A DNA stretch of 64,000 nucleotides. Origin: Actinomyces wuliandei. Lineage in GTDB: Bacteria; Actinomycetota; Actinomycetes; Actinomycetales; Actinomycetaceae. Shown here piece by piece: positions 19,412 to 30,194 of this stretch. The stretch covers positions 868,001 to 932,000 of the forward strand of contig NZ_CP025227.1 in NCBI RefSeq assembly GCF_004010955.1, read 5' to 3'. Below the pieces are notes generated by a model. It was not told the origin of the DNA and made no database searches. It was given only the letters and a program-made list of their open reading frames with translations. The position numbers were made by a program, and so were the translations under genes. Positions within the stretch are counted from its first letter, which is position 1, and each line of letters starts with the position of its first letter.

Positions 19412-21025
19412 CTACATTCCTCCGAGTATCTGTGCAATGAAGATCTTGAGGATCATGGCAACGGGATAGACCATGGCATAACCCAGTGCGACGCGCGGGT
19501 CGGCGCCGGTGCGTTCGTTGGCGAAAGCAAGGACGGCAGGCTGGGTCTGCGCGCCGCCTAGGAGGCCGGACAGGCGTGTACCACCCATCCTGACGAGCCA
19601 GCGCATCGAAGCGTACAGGCCACCTCCTGCGATCGTGGTCATGACAAACCCTGTTACCAGGATCCTCCACCAGTCTCCGCCCGAGAACGCGCCCGCTATT
19701 TGCCCTCCAGCTGTGACGCCCGCCCGTGCGAGGAAGATAAGCAGACCGATTTCGGACAGAACCGCAGTCGTAGTGAAGGGAATCGCGGTGACAAAGTTGC
19801 CGATGCGGCCAATGCGTCCGAAGACTAGGCCCACGAGGAGGGTCCCTGCCGCTGACCCTATAGCAAAGGTAGCGCCTCCACCCATGGGAACCTGAAGTTC
19901 ACCAATGAAGATACCCAGCGCCATACCGACGCCCAGGGCGACCGGGTTGATAGCTGACAGCCCGCGCGAGGAATCGCCAAAGTACTGGGAGATCTCCTTC
20001 ATCCTCCCGGTGGGGCCGACGACGCGAACCCTGTCGCCTTGCTGCAGAACAAGGTCAGGCGTTCCAACCATGTCCACGTCACCCCGGCGGACGCGCGAGA
20101 TAGTTGCCTCGAAACGGTGGTCGATGTCCAGGTCGGCGATTGTGCGCCCAGCAAGCTTGGGGTCGGAGACGGTGATGCGCCGGAAGTCCAAGTAGCGACG
20201 GTCCTCGATAAGTGAGTGGGACGAGCCGTGGCCGACGGCCTCAATGGCCTGGTTGACCGCGTCCTGGGTGCCGACCACTGTGACCAGGTCGTCCTTGAAC
20301 AGGCGATCGCTGCTCACCGGTCTCATGATCGGGCCTGTCTCTCCGCGACGCAGACGGGAGAACTTGAGCTCCCCAGAGATTCGCTCTCCGATGTCGGCAA
20401 CGACCGGTCCGTCCTCGCGCTCCACCCGGATAGTGCGGTTGATGAGGGGAGAGGGGGCGTCCCGGTCACTGCGCCGGTAGCGCAGGGCGAGGAGACAGAA
20501 AAACAGCATGCCGATGACCCCGTAGAGATAGGAGACGGCATAACCAATGGTGGCGACAGCGGTCCCGTCCGGGCTGCCCGCCGCCGTCGCTGCGTTGCCT
20601 GCGGCGGCAAGCGCTGGAGTGTTGGTGAGCGCGCCAGCAAAGGTTCCGGCTATCAGAGCAGGGTCCATCCCAAGCGCCCGGCCGACTGCTACGCCTATTC
20701 CTGCGCTTGCTGTCAGGATGACCAGCAGCAGCGCAAGGGGGCCTGCGGCCGTGCGCAGCACATGAAAGAAGTTGGGGCCTGACTGTACTCCGATGGCAAA
20801 CGTAAAGATCGTGAGGCCAAGTGTGCTCACCTCAACGGGAATATCCATTTCCACGTCTACCGCAGTGCTCCACGCCGCCAGAGCGATACCGCAGAAGAGG
20901 ACGGCTGCGGCTCCGAGACTGACTCCTCGCACCTTCAGGTGCCCGACGAGCATGCCCACGCCGATGAGCAAGAACAGGACCAGCACCGGAGCCTCGGCCA
21001 GGTGCGTCAGGACGTCTGTAACCAC
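19412..21025 (-). CDS. AspT/YidE-type (AAE family) transporter with RCK_C domains
   Basis: A 537-residue integral membrane protein of the aspartate:alanine exchanger family. Two hydrophobic halves of about five TM helices each (residues 8-195 and 370-537) flank a soluble region. That region carries two TrkA-C/RCK_C-like domains, the second seen in RRITVSDPKLAGRTIADLDI and RVRVVGPTGR. The duplicated membrane repeat and central RCK_C pair match the family in order and length. The substrate cannot be read from sequence. The start is GTG 21025 with only a weak upstream purine stretch. Confidence 0.88.
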   Translation of the reverse strand: MVTDVLTHLAEAPVLVLFLLIGVGMLVGHLKVRGVSLGAAAVLFCGIALAAWSTAVDVEMDIPVEVSTLGLTIFTFAIGVQSGPNFFHVLRTAAGPLALLLVILTASAGIGVAVGRALGMDPALIAGTFAGALTNTPALAAAGNAATAAGSPDGTAVATIGYAVSYLYGVIGMLFFCLLALRYRRSDRDAPSPLINRTIRVEREDGPVVADIGERISGELKFSRLRRGETGPIMRPVSSDRLFKDDLVTVVGTQDAVNQAIEAVGHGSSHSLIEDRRYLDFRRITVSDPKLAGRTIADLDIDHRFEATISRVRRGDVDMVGTPDLVLQQGDRVRVVGPTGRMKEISQYFGDSSRGLSAINPVALGVGMALGIFIGELQVPMGGGATFAIGSAAGTLLVGLVFGRIGRIGNFVTAIPFTTTAVLSEIGLLIFLARAGVTAGGQIAGAFSGGDWWRILVTGFVMTTIAGGGLYASMRWLVRMGGTRLSGLLGGAQTQPAVLAFANERTGADPRVALGYAMVYPVAMILKIFIAQILGGM

Positions 21026-21444
21026 GTTGGAGAGCCGCCTCTCGGGTTGCGGCGCCGCAGGGCGCGGCGGTCGTGTGCATCGGGACGTGGGCTATTGTGG
21101 CACTGACGTCGTCCAGGCTCCCGGACCAAAGGCCGTGATGCTGCGGTCCGAGGCGTGAGGTGTGAGGATGGACCTGTCCTGCGCCGCCACGTCGGCCGCG
21201 GCCCTCGCAAGAGCGCGTGGTAGGCCTGGGGCTGCCTTGGGCGGATTGCGGGAGCGGTACGTGGCCTCCAGGTGAGGCGTTTCGCTCTTCTCCTTGACTT
21301 CCCCTGCTTTGCTTCCCCCTGTCTTCCTTTTTCCGGAGGGCACTGAGGGAGTGCCCGAAATAAAGACGGGTGTGGGAGGTGCGGGCCCGGGAGCGCGTCG
21401 TCGCTGAGGGCGCCCTCGTCAGCGTCCCGTGAGACATGATCCCA
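21026..21444. other. Intergenic region between divergent transporter and ilvB
   Basis: No credible gene. A small perfect hairpin GGGCACT/AGTGCCC (21338-21344 with 21350-21356, loop GAGGG) lies about 90 bp above the ilvB -10. Pyrimidine-rich runs precede it. It must contain the transporter promoter, but I cannot assign hexamers. Confidence 0.5.
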
Positions 21445-21450
21445 TATAGT
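21445..21450 (+). promoter_or_regulatory. Probable -10 box of the ilvB leader transcript
   Basis: TATAGT, within CCCATATAGTGAGAC, is the best -10 match in the region. It would start a transcript near 21457, leaving a leader of about 100 nt before ilvB. The -35 is poor. Confidence 0.5.
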
Positions 21451-21470
21451 GAGACTGGGTGGAGGTGGAG

Positions 21471-21497
21471 ATGGCCTTTAGTCTCGGCGTGATCTAG
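21471..21497 (+). CDS. Candidate ilvB leader peptide (8 aa)
   Basis: ATG GCC TTT AGT CTC GGC GTG ATC TAG encodes MAFSLGVI. GGAGG sits 5 nt upstream, and the ORF begins about 14 nt after the predicted transcription start. Leu, Val and Ile occur among the last four codons, the three amino acids whose supply controls ilv operons by ribosome-mediated attenuation in other actinobacteria. I do not see a classical terminator/antiterminator pair with a U-run downstream, so control might act on translation or not exist. Called from codon content, SD and position only. Confidence 0.5.
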   Translation: MAFSLGVI

Positions 21498-21556
21498 TCT
21501 CTGTCCCTCTGACATCTCGCTGACGCGGTGAATCGCAAGGAACAGGAGTGTGAGCG

Positions 21557-23341
21557 ATGGCACGCCACAAGGTTCCAGTGGAGAGGGACCAACAGGTGAT
21601 GACGGGCGCCCAGGCGCTTGTCAGGGCTCTCGAGGAGCTGGGTGTCACCGACATCTTCGGCATGCCGGGCGGCGCAATTCTGCCGTTCTATGATCCTCTG
21701 CTTGCCAGTGACCGGATCCGGCACGTTCTTGTGCGCCACGAGCAGTGTGCCGGGCACGCGGCAGAGGGGTACGCCATGGTGACCGGGAAACCTGGTGTGT
21801 GTGTGGTCACCTCTGGGCCGGGTGCAACCAACCTGGTGACAGCGATCGGGGACGCGCACATGGACTCCGTGCCGGTGGTCGCCATTACCGGGCAGGTCGG
21901 CAGTCGCAACATCGGCACCGACGCCTTCCAGGAGGCTGACATTGTCGGCGCCACTATGCCCTTTGTCAAGCACTCCTTCCTCGTCACGCGGCCGGAGGAG
22001 GTCGTACCTCGTGTCGCTGAGGCCTTTCACCTTGCTGCCACGGGGCGTCCCGGACCTGTCCTTGTTGATATCGCCAAGGACGCGCAGGAGGGGATGACGG
22101 AGTTCTCTTGGCCTCCTGCGACTGAGCTTCCTGGCTACCACCTCCCTGGCAGGCCGAACCAGAGGCGCGTTATCCAGGCTGCGGAGGCCATCGTCCACTC
22201 GGAACGGCCTGTCCTCTACCTGGGCGGAGGGCTCAACCGTGCCAAAGTACCCGTTGCGCAGTTGGCCGAGCTCATCGACCTCATTGGCGCGCCTTTTGTC
22301 ACCACGCTTACGGCACTGGACGTGATGCCCTCGGATCATCCGCTCAACCTCAGGATGCCCGGGATGCACGGGACGGTGGCTGCCGTAGGCTCCTTGCAGC
22401 GTGCCGACCTCATCGTCTCCCTAGGTGCCCGTTTCGACGACAGGGTCACGGGAAGGCCTGCCAGCTTCGCTCCTCGCGCAGCGGTCGTCCACGTGGATAT
22501 CGATCCTGCGGAGATATCAAAGATACGTGCAGCGGACGTCCCTATCGTAGGCGACCTGGCTGAGGTCGTGCCGACCCTGACCGCTGAGATCCGGGATCTG
22601 TTTGACCGCGAGGGCCGTGTTGACATAGGGCCGTGGCGTACGGAGGTGGATCGTATTGTCGCAACCTATCCCACTGACTGGACAGACACTGATGACGGTC
22701 TTCTCCAGCCCCAGGAGGTGATTAACCACCTGGTCGCGGCGGCGGCCGAGGACACGATCTGGGTCACGGGTGTCGGCCAGCACCAGATGTGGGCCGCTCA
22801 CTACCTGCGCTTCAGCCGCCAGCACACGTGGCTGACTTCTGCTGGCGCGGGGACGATGGGTTACGGTGTTCCTGCTGCCATGGGAGCCAAGCGGGCGTGT
22901 CCGGATCGCCCTGTGTGGCTGATCGACGGCGACGGATGCTTCCAGATGACGAACCAGGAGCTGGCTACCTGCACCCTTAACGACATTCCGATCAAGGTCG
23001 CCGTCATCAACAACTCCTCGCTAGGTATGGTCCGCCAGTGGCAGACCCTGTTCTATGGTGAGCGCTACTCCAACACCGACCTGCACACTGGTGCGGACAC
23101 GGTGCGTGTCCCCGACTTCGTCAAGCTGGCCGAGGCCTATGGTGCGGTGGGGCTGCGCTGTGAACGGCTGGAGGACGTTGATGACGTCATCGCAAAGGCC
23201 AACTCCATCAACGACAGACCGGTTGTCATTGACTTCATCGTGTCAGCAGACGCCCAGGTGTGGCCGATGGTGGCTGCTGGTGTGTCCAATGACGAGATCC
23301 AGCACGCTCGGGGCATGAGCCCCCAGTGGGAGGAGGAATGA
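21557..23341 (+). CDS. ilvB: Acetolactate synthase large (catalytic) subunit
   Basis: TPP- and FAD-dependent enzyme making acetolactate and acetohydroxybutyrate, the first common step of Val/Leu/Ile synthesis. The 594-residue protein shows [12 protein letters not shown], the TPP-activating glutamate E62 in [15 protein letters not shown], the FAD-domain region, and the TPP/Mg motif [10 protein letters not shown] ending at [22 protein letters not shown] precedes ATG 21557. Its stop overlaps the ilvN start (ATGA at 23338-23341), so the two subunits are translationally coupled. A leader peptide candidate lies upstream. Confidence 0.97.
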   Translation: MARHKVPVERDQQVMTGAQALVRALEELGVTDIFGMPGGAILPFYDPLLASDRIRHVLVRHEQCAGHAAEGYAMVTGKPGVCVVTSGPGATNLVTAIGDAHMDSVPVVAITGQVGSRNIGTDAFQEADIVGATMPFVKHSFLVTRPEEVVPRVAEAFHLAATGRPGPVLVDIAKDAQEGMTEFSWPPATELPGYHLPGRPNQRRVIQAAEAIVHSERPVLYLGGGLNRAKVPVAQLAELIDLIGAPFVTTLTALDVMPSDHPLNLRMPGMHGTVAAVGSLQRADLIVSLGARFDDRVTGRPASFAPRAAVVHVDIDPAEISKIRAADVPIVGDLAEVVPTLTAEIRDLFDREGRVDIGPWRTEVDRIVATYPTDWTDTDDGLLQPQEVINHLVAAAAEDTIWVTGVGQHQMWAAHYLRFSRQHTWLTSAGAGTMGYGVPAAMGAKRACPDRPVWLIDGDGCFQMTNQELATCTLNDIPIKVAVINNSSLGMVRQWQTLFYGERYSNTDLHTGADTVRVPDFVKLAEAYGAVGLRCERLEDVDDVIAKANSINDRPVVIDFIVSADAQVWPMVAAGVSNDEIQHARGMSPQWEEE

Positions 23342-23859
23342 GGTACGTGAGCCAGAAGCACACGCTGTCCGTCCTAGTGGAGAACAAGCCCGGCGTCCTC
23401 ACGCGTGTCTCGGCGCTGTTCACGCGACGCGGCTTCAACATTCACTCCCTGGCCGTCGGACCCACCGAGCACGATGACGTGTCGCGCATCACGGTGATCG
23501 CAGACGCGGAGGGGCTGGCCATGGAGCAGGTCATCAAGCAGCTGAACAAGCTTGTCAATGTCCTGAAGATCGTCGAGCTTGAGTCCGATACCTCGGTAGC
23601 CCGTGAGCTGTACCTGATCAAGGTGCGTGCTGACGACTCCAACCGGACGGCGGTCCTGCAGATTGTCGACCTGTTCCGAGCGCACGTCGTTGACGTGGCA
23701 CCCTCGTCGGTCGTCATTGAGACTGTTGGCTCGGAGTCCAAGGTCAGGGCGCTGCTGACAGCGCTGGAGCCGTATGGTGTTAAGGAGATTGTCCAGTCCG
23801 GTACCGTAGCCATCACGCGTGGTCCGCGTTCCATCACCGACCAGCTCAAGGAGAAGTGA
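23338..23859 (+). CDS. ilvN: Acetolactate synthase small (regulatory) subunit
   Basis: A 173-residue regulatory subunit. The N-terminal ACT domain ([25 protein letters not shown] and [14 protein letters not shown]) binds valine in this family for feedback inhibition, and a C-terminal dimerisation domain follows. The frame is open 12 nt upstream, but ATG 23338 has GGGAGGAGGA directly before it and overlaps the ilvB stop. ilvC follows after 9 bp. Confidence 0.96.
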   Translation: MRYVSQKHTLSVLVENKPGVLTRVSALFTRRGFNIHSLAVGPTEHDDVSRITVIADAEGLAMEQVIKQLNKLVNVLKIVELESDTSVARELYLIKVRADDSNRTAVLQIVDLFRAHVVDVAPSSVVIETVGSESKVRALLTALEPYGVKEIVQSGTVAITRGPRSITDQLKEK

Positions 23860-24900
<1,041 letters not shown>

Positions 24901-24976
24901 GGTAGGCCGTGGCTGTCTCGCTTCTGCTCCAGTTCTGGGCGTCAAGGCCGGTGCTGGACAGAAGTGAGGCGGTGCC

Positions 24977-25024
24977 CGGTCTTCTGCCGTCCCTGGATGT
25001 GTACGGCAGCCTCCCGGAAGACCG
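24977..25024 (+). terminator. Two-part hairpin after ilvC
   Basis: Nested inverted repeats CGGTCTTC (24977-24984) / GAAGACCG (25017-25024) and TGCCGT (24985-24990) / ACGGCA (25003-25008) form one stem with an asymmetric internal loop, about 75 bp past the ilvC stop. The position fits an operon terminator, and no U-tract follows. Confidence 0.45.
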
Positions 25025-25082
25025 CAACACCGACCGCTGCCCAGCGTGACCTCGACGCCCCTCAACCCACCATCTGAGACCG

Positions 25083-25113
25083 TTGTCCACCTGTCCTTCC
25101 CGCAGCGTAGGCT
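25083..25113 (+). promoter_or_regulatory. Leaderless-type promoter of leuB
   Basis: TTGTCC (25083-25088) and TAGGCT (25108-25113) are spaced by 19 bp. The -10 ends 6 nt before the leuB ATG, and no Shine-Dalgarno sequence is present, so the transcript probably starts at the AUG. Confidence 0.55.
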
Positions 25114-25119
25114 TCCGGC

Positions 25120-26163
25120 ATGACGACGATCAGCCTGGCGGTTATTCCTGGTGACGGTATCGGCAAGGAGGTCGTACCCGAGGGCATGAAGGTTCTGGAC
25201 GCCGTCCTCCGAGGCACAGGCGTGGACCTGGTGACCTCGTGCTACGACCTGGGTGCTGAGCGCTGGCACCGTACTGGTGAGACGCTCACGGACGACGACC
25301 TGGACTCCATCAGGCAGCATGACGCGATCCTCCTCGGTTCCGTGGGGGATCCGTCGGTGCCCTCAGGGATCCTGGAGCGAGGACTGCTGCTGCGCCTGCG
25401 ATTCGCCTTTGACCACTACATCAACCTGCGTCCGTCCCGGTACTACCCAGGTGTTCCGACACCGCTGGCTGATCCCGGTGAGATCGACTTTGTCGTGGTC
25501 AGGGAGGGAACAGAGGGACTGTACTGTGGCAACGGTGGGACAGTCCGTAGGGGAACCCCTCAGGAGATTGCGACGGAGGTGAGCGTCAACACGGCCTTTG
25601 GCGTGGAACGTGTGGTGCGATACGCCTTCGCCAAAGCCGCGCTCCGGCCTGCGCGGCATCTGACCCTGGTCCACAAGCACAACGTCCTCGTCTATGCTGG
25701 CGACCTGTGGCGTCGCACCGTGGAGGCGGTCTCTGCTGACTACCCCGAGGTCCAGGTCGACTACGTCCACGTGGACGCCGCCACAATCTACATGGTCACC
25801 GACCCGGGGCGTTTCGACGTCATCGTCACTGACAACCTGTTCGGAGACATCCTCACCGATGAGGCCGGTGCCGTTACTGGCGGTATCGGGTTGTCGGCGT
25901 CGGGCAACATCAACCCGTCAGGTACCTTTCCCTCAATGTTTGAGCCAGTGCACGGGTCCGCCCCGGACATTGCGGGGCAGGGGATCGCGGATCCTACTGC
26001 CACAGTCCTGGCGGTAGCCCTGATGCTGGAGCACCTCGGTCACCAGAAGGCGGCGCAACAGGTCGAGGCCGCTGTCGAGCAGGACATGAAGGCGCGCGTG
26101 GGCACTCTGAGCCGCTCGACCGGCGATATTGGTGATGCTATTGCTGAGGCGGTGAGGCGTTAG
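25120..26163 (+). CDS. leuB: 3-isopropylmalate dehydrogenase
   Basis: NAD-dependent oxidative decarboxylation of 3-isopropylmalate in leucine synthesis. Family motifs are [29 protein letters not shown], the metal-binding region [22 protein letters not shown], and [15 protein letters not shown]. The 347-residue length matches the actinobacterial type. It has its own leaderless-type promoter and lies between ilvBNC and ilvE, so branched-chain amino acid synthesis is grouped here as separate transcripts. Confidence 0.95.
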   Translation: MTTISLAVIPGDGIGKEVVPEGMKVLDAVLRGTGVDLVTSCYDLGAERWHRTGETLTDDDLDSIRQHDAILLGSVGDPSVPSGILERGLLLRLRFAFDHYINLRPSRYYPGVPTPLADPGEIDFVVVREGTEGLYCGNGGTVRRGTPQEIATEVSVNTAFGVERVVRYAFAKAALRPARHLTLVHKHNVLVYAGDLWRRTVEAVSADYPEVQVDYVHVDAATIYMVTDPGRFDVIVTDNLFGDILTDEAGAVTGGIGLSASGNINPSGTFPSMFEPVHGSAPDIAGQGIADPTATVLAVALMLEHLGHQKAAQQVEAAVEQDMKARVGTLSRSTGDIGDAIAEAVRR

Positions 26164-26335
26164 GCTGGAGCCACTCGGTACCCGAGGAAGTGCTGTCTGG
26201 CGTGGTGCCGTGGAGGAAGCACCCTGGGACCTGGTGGGACTCGGGGTCGGCGGTTGCTGATCCTGAGGCAGGTCTGTGGCACCAGGCTCCGAGAGGCACT
26301 GCTGCGTGGAGGCTTGTGGCGGTAGGCTGTGCCTC

Positions 26336-27499
26336 ATGACCGAGACTGCCGGCTCCGCCTACGATCCTCCGTCCACCCCTCTGGAGCATGCTGCGGCCGC
26401 CCCGGTCCCAGACGCTGACTCCCTGGCAGGTCGTTTCGTGCTGAGCCGCAGCGTCAGCCCGGCCTCGGCTGCTGAGCGGGCGCAGGCGCTTCAGGACCTG
26501 CACTTCGGCTCGGCCTTTACTGACCACATGGTGCACGCCCGGTGGACTCGTGCGGCTGGGTGGCAGGACCACGCGGTGGTCCCCTACGCTCCTGTGCCCC
26601 TGTCTCCGGCTGCGGCAGTCCTGCACTATGCCCAGGAGGTCTTTGAAGGTATCAAGGCCTATCGCCATGCCGACGGGACGGTATGGACGTTCCGACCTCG
26701 GTACAACGCGGTACGCATGAATGCCTCGGCACGTCGCATGGCGCTTCCCGAGATTCCTGAGGAGGACTTCATCGCCTCCCTGGTGGACCTGGTCCGCGTG
26801 GATAGCCTCTGGGTTCCTGAGGGTGCGGGGGAGTCCCTGTACCTGAGGCCCTTTGCGTTCGCCTCCGAACCCTTCCTGGGAGTGCGGGCCTCCGAGGTGG
26901 TGGACTACTACGTCATCGCCTCCCCGGCGGGCAGCTACTTCCCGCACGGGCTGGAGCCGCTCAGCATCTGGGTCACGACGGGATACCACCGGGCAGGACG
27001 GGGTGGGACCGGGGCTGCCAAGACGGGAGGGAACTACGCGTCCTCGCTGCTGCCCCAGCAGGAGGCCTACTCCCGGGGCTGCGACCAGGTCTGCTTCCTT
27101 GACGACGTGACCCAGAGCAGTGTCGAGGAGCTGGGGGGCATGAACATCATGGTCGTCAGTGCCGACGGCACGGTACGTACTCCGCGACTTACCGGCACCA
27201 TCCTTGAGGGCTCGACCCGCTCGGCCATCATGACGCTGTTTCGGGAGGAGGGGCGCGCTGTACTTGAGGAGACTATCACTCTGGCCGGGCTGCTGGAGGA
27301 CATCCGTGACGGGCGGGTGTCGGAGGTCTTCGCCTGTGGGACTGCTGCGGTAGTGGTGCCGATCGGTCGGCTGGCAGGTGAGGACTTCGAGGTGACTATT
27401 GCCGGGAGGCAGGTGTCGCGACAGGTGTACGAGCACCTGACAGGAATCCAGTACGGCACGCGTGAGGACACCCACGGCTGGATGTACCGGCTGCTCTGA
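26336..27499 (+). CDS. ilvE: Branched-chain amino acid aminotransferase
   Basis: PLP class IV aminotransferase catalysing the last step of Val/Leu/Ile synthesis. The Schiff-base lysine is in GAAKTGGNYASS (K229 with this start), and EVFEGIKAYRHADG and VFACGTAAVVVPI are family motifs. The frame is open to 26276, but ATG 26336 sits 7 nt after TAGGCT (26323-26328) without an SD, the same leaderless arrangement as leuB. Length is 387 residues. It converges with the polysaccharide locus. Confidence 0.95.
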   Translation: MTETAGSAYDPPSTPLEHAAAAPVPDADSLAGRFVLSRSVSPASAAERAQALQDLHFGSAFTDHMVHARWTRAAGWQDHAVVPYAPVPLSPAAAVLHYAQEVFEGIKAYRHADGTVWTFRPRYNAVRMNASARRMALPEIPEEDFIASLVDLVRVDSLWVPEGAGESLYLRPFAFASEPFLGVRASEVVDYYVIASPAGSYFPHGLEPLSIWVTTGYHRAGRGGTGAAKTGGNYASSLLPQQEAYSRGCDQVCFLDDVTQSSVEELGGMNIMVVSADGTVRTPRLTGTILEGSTRSAIMTLFREEGRAVLEETITLAGLLEDIRDGRVSEVFACGTAAVVVPIGRLAGEDFEVTIAGRQVSRQVYEHLTGIQYGTREDTHGWMYRLL

Positions 27500-27561
27500 C
27501 TGTCCTCCTACCCTCCCTCTGCCGGGGGCTCGGGTCCTGCTGCCCAGGCGTGCTGTGGCTG

Positions 27562-28956
27562 TCACGATGGCCGCCGTCGTCCACCTCGTTCGTTGCGGGT
27601 CATGCGCACAAGAGCGTACGCGCAGGCGGCCAGGACGACGCCACTCATGAGAAGGTTGGCGAAGGTGCCTCCGAGCTGGAAAACCAGCATGGATGCCGAG
27701 ACCACGCCAATGGCGGCAGAGGGTCCCCGGTAGTCCACGCGCATGCCGATCTCCCTGCGAAGACGGTAGAGCATGTAGACGATACCTGAGCTGTAGCCGA
27801 CGACGGTGGACAGGCAGGCGCCGACGAGGCCCCACAGCTGGACCATGGGCACGACGCACACCATGTTGACCGCGCCCGCGATCCCGATGGCCCACAGGGT
27901 CTCCCTGTTCTTCTCGATCGCGTAGAAGATGTTCACCATGAAGTTGGAGTAACCGCTGAGTGTTGACACGGCGAGAGCAAATGGGACGACCGTCATCGCC
28001 TGCGAGTACTGCGGGTCGGTGACCAGCGGGAACACGACCTTCATAGCGGGAACAAGCAGGGCCAGGCCCAGGAAGAGCGCGGTACCGTAGACAGCCGCAG
28101 CACGCCCGAAGAACTTGCTGTGCGCCCGCGACCTCTCGAAGGCGAGGTCCTGCCAAGCGTAGGTCATGGCCATGATGACGAGCATCATCACCGAGCCGAA
28201 GCGCATGGCGATGGCGAACAGGCCGTTTTGGGACAGGTCAAGGACCGCGCCAACTACGGCACGGTTCATGGAGTTGATGGTCCAGTAGACCAGGGCGTTG
28301 AGCCCAACTGGTACGGCCAGGGCCAGCATGGACCTGGCTGAGGGCACCACTCCCCAGCCCCAGTCGCTGGTCAGCATCTTCCTCACGACCCCCGCGCGGA
28401 GCTCGATATAGACGACCTCGCACAGGAAGGCGATGATCGTGGACACGTAGAGGGCTCGGAAGTCCCAGGAGAGGCCGACCAGGAGAAGGACGTTCATTGC
28501 CATCATGACCAGGGAGGCGATCACCCCGGAGATGGCGTAGTCCCAGTTTCGCCTCATACCACGGCAGGCGTGCTTGTACACGTACTCGATGTTCTGGACG
28601 ATGCCAAGGAGCGCGATCAGGCCGATGTACCTGATGTCAAGCAGCAGCGTCGCGGCGACGAGGAGCAGTGCATAGGCGGCTGTCGACCCGAGGAACACGA
28701 GTGACCCCGCTTGCAGCGCCCGGACCTCATCCTTCCTGCTCTTGTACATCTGCCTCAGGATGACCACCCATATGTTCAGGAAGAGCCCCTCGCAGATGAC
28801 GGTCAGGTAGGTCACGCTCAGGTCGTAGTAGCCAAAGTCGGCTGGAGGAACGACCGCCGTGTACAGCGGGAGCATGATGAAGGCGATCAGTTTTGACAGG
28901 ACTGTTCCCAGCACAAAGATTCCTGAGTTCCTCAGGAACCGCCACAGTGTCCCCAT
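27562..28956 (-). CDS. Wzx-type polysaccharide flippase
   Basis: A polytopic membrane protein of about 464 residues with some 12-14 hydrophobic segments, beginning GTLWRFLRNSGIFVLGTVLSK. This is the typical N-terminus of the MOP-superfamily polysaccharide exporters (Wzx/RfbX). It should translocate undecaprenyl-linked repeat units across the membrane. GTG 28959 is possible, but ATG 28956 is better spaced from AAGGGAG and overlaps the upstream glycosyltransferase stop (TGATG). It is the last gene of the locus and ends facing ilvE. It has a charged, Arg-rich tail. Confidence 0.87.
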   Translation of the reverse strand: MGTLWRFLRNSGIFVLGTVLSKLIAFIMLPLYTAVVPPADFGYYDLSVTYLTVICEGLFLNIWVVILRQMYKSRKDEVRALQAGSLVFLGSTAAYALLLVAATLLLDIRYIGLIALLGIVQNIEYVYKHACRGMRRNWDYAISGVIASLVMMAMNVLLLVGLSWDFRALYVSTIIAFLCEVVYIELRAGVVRKMLTSDWGWGVVPSARSMLALAVPVGLNALVYWTINSMNRAVVGAVLDLSQNGLFAIAMRFGSVMMLVIMAMTYAWQDLAFERSRAHSKFFGRAAAVYGTALFLGLALLVPAMKVVFPLVTDPQYSQAMTVVPFALAVSTLSGYSNFMVNIFYAIEKNRETLWAIGIAGAVNMVCVVPMVQLWGLVGACLSTVVGYSSGIVYMLYRLRREIGMRVDYRGPSAAIGVVSASMLVFQLGGTFANLLMSGVVLAACAYALVRMTRNERGGRRRPS

Positions 28957-30083
28957 CACGACTCCCTTGGTGCGTCTGCTGCGAGCAGCCCTTGAAAGCG
29001 AGGAAGTGCGGCTCCGGCGTCAAATGGTGAGCCCTTGACGGCATTTGGCCGTGCGAGGTGCGCGCGGGGGTCCAGGGAGGCGATAGCCCGAGCCCACGGC
29101 ACAGCCCCCCCCGCGAGGTCGAGTACCGTGACCTGCCCGCCGACCTGCGCGCTGGTACTGACCGCCTGTGACAGCAGCAACGGCAGCCCAGCAGCCTGGG
29201 CCTCAAGTGCCGTGTAGGGCAGGCCCTCGAACGTCGAGGGAAGGATCATGACGTCCGCAGCCTGCAGGAGGTCAGGCACGTCCTTGCGGGGGCCCAGAAA
29301 GGTGACCATGTCGTCGAGTGACAATCTCTGGACGTCGGCGGCGAGATCCTCACGGTAGGGACCGTCGCCGCACAGGAGCAGCCGGGCGTGGACCCCCATG
29401 GCACGTAGCGCCTCCATGATGCGCAGGTCAAAGGCGTGGTTCTTCGCCGGACCCAGTCGCGCGACGTGGATGACGGCCCTCTCCTGAGGGTGCAGGCCCA
29501 GCTGCCTGCGCACGTGGGCACGGCGGTCCGCGTCGAAGGAGAAGGGGGCCGGGTCGAAGATATTGGGGACAAACGTCCACGGGGCGTTGCCGAAGAGCCA
29601 CTGCGCCGCCTCCGCAGAGCAGGCGTAGCGGCGGTTTGCGTACAGGCCGGTGAGTGGGCGCTGGATGCGGTGGAGCACACCTGACAGTCTCCCCGACATG
29701 TTTGCTGACGAGTGGGAGTGAAGTACTCGCACCGGTACTCCGGCTGCCCTGGCGGCAACAAGTGGCTCGATGCTGCTGATGACCGTCTGGTGGAGCCACA
29801 CAGCGTAGAAGCCCCCTGCGCGCACCAGCCGGGACACTGCGCGCACGTAGCCCACGGGGTGCTGCCGCCTTGCGGGGACCCTGGCTATCCTGGCGCCAGC
29901 CGCCAGGAGCTCCTCCTGGTGCGCTACGGCGTCACGGTCCACCAGGAAGGTAAAGCTGTAGCTGTCCCTGAGCAGACGGAACGCGGAGAGGATAAAGGCC
30001 TCCTTGCCTCCGGCGTTCTCGGTCATGCCGCCAACAAGGACCCGGGGACGGGCTGGTGAGCCAGATGACGAGGTCTGATCCAC
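28956..30083 (-). CDS. Glycosyltransferase, GT4 family
   Basis: A 375-residue GT-B glycosyltransferase. The N-terminal Rossmann half includes GGMTENAGGKEAF. The C-terminal half has the nucleotide-sugar-binding region with LLCGDGPYREDLAAD and the E(x7)E motif in EGLPYTALEAQAAGLP. It should add a sugar to the lipid-linked repeat unit at the cytoplasmic face; donor and acceptor are unknown. The start is GTG 30083 with AGAAGG upstream. Its stop overlaps the wzx start. The 111-bp gap to wzy contains a short CTTTCTCGGG tandem duplication. Confidence 0.88.
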   Translation of the reverse strand: MDQTSSSGSPARPRVLVGGMTENAGGKEAFILSAFRLLRDSYSFTFLVDRDAVAHQEELLAAGARIARVPARRQHPVGYVRAVSRLVRAGGFYAVWLHQTVISSIEPLVAARAAGVPVRVLHSHSSANMSGRLSGVLHRIQRPLTGLYANRRYACSAEAAQWLFGNAPWTFVPNIFDPAPFSFDADRRAHVRRQLGLHPQERAVIHVARLGPAKNHAFDLRIMEALRAMGVHARLLLCGDGPYREDLAADVQRLSLDDMVTFLGPRKDVPDLLQAADVMILPSTFEGLPYTALEAQAAGLPLLLSQAVSTSAQVGGQVTVLDLAGGAVPWARAIASLDPRAHLARPNAVKGSPFDAGAALPRFQGLLAADAPRES

Positions 30084-30194
30084 GTGGCGTACCTTCTTTC
30101 TCGGGCTTTCTCGGGACTTACCTGGGAGTTGTCGAGGCTGGAGGTGTCCTCTGCGCTCTGCGGCAGCCGGGCTCGTAGGAGGGGCTGCTGCGTC

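Noticed and set aside
21338..21356. Hairpin upstream of ilvB considered as attenuator terminator
   Set aside because: It lies upstream of the predicted transcription start and lacks a U-run, so it cannot act on the ilvB leader RNA.
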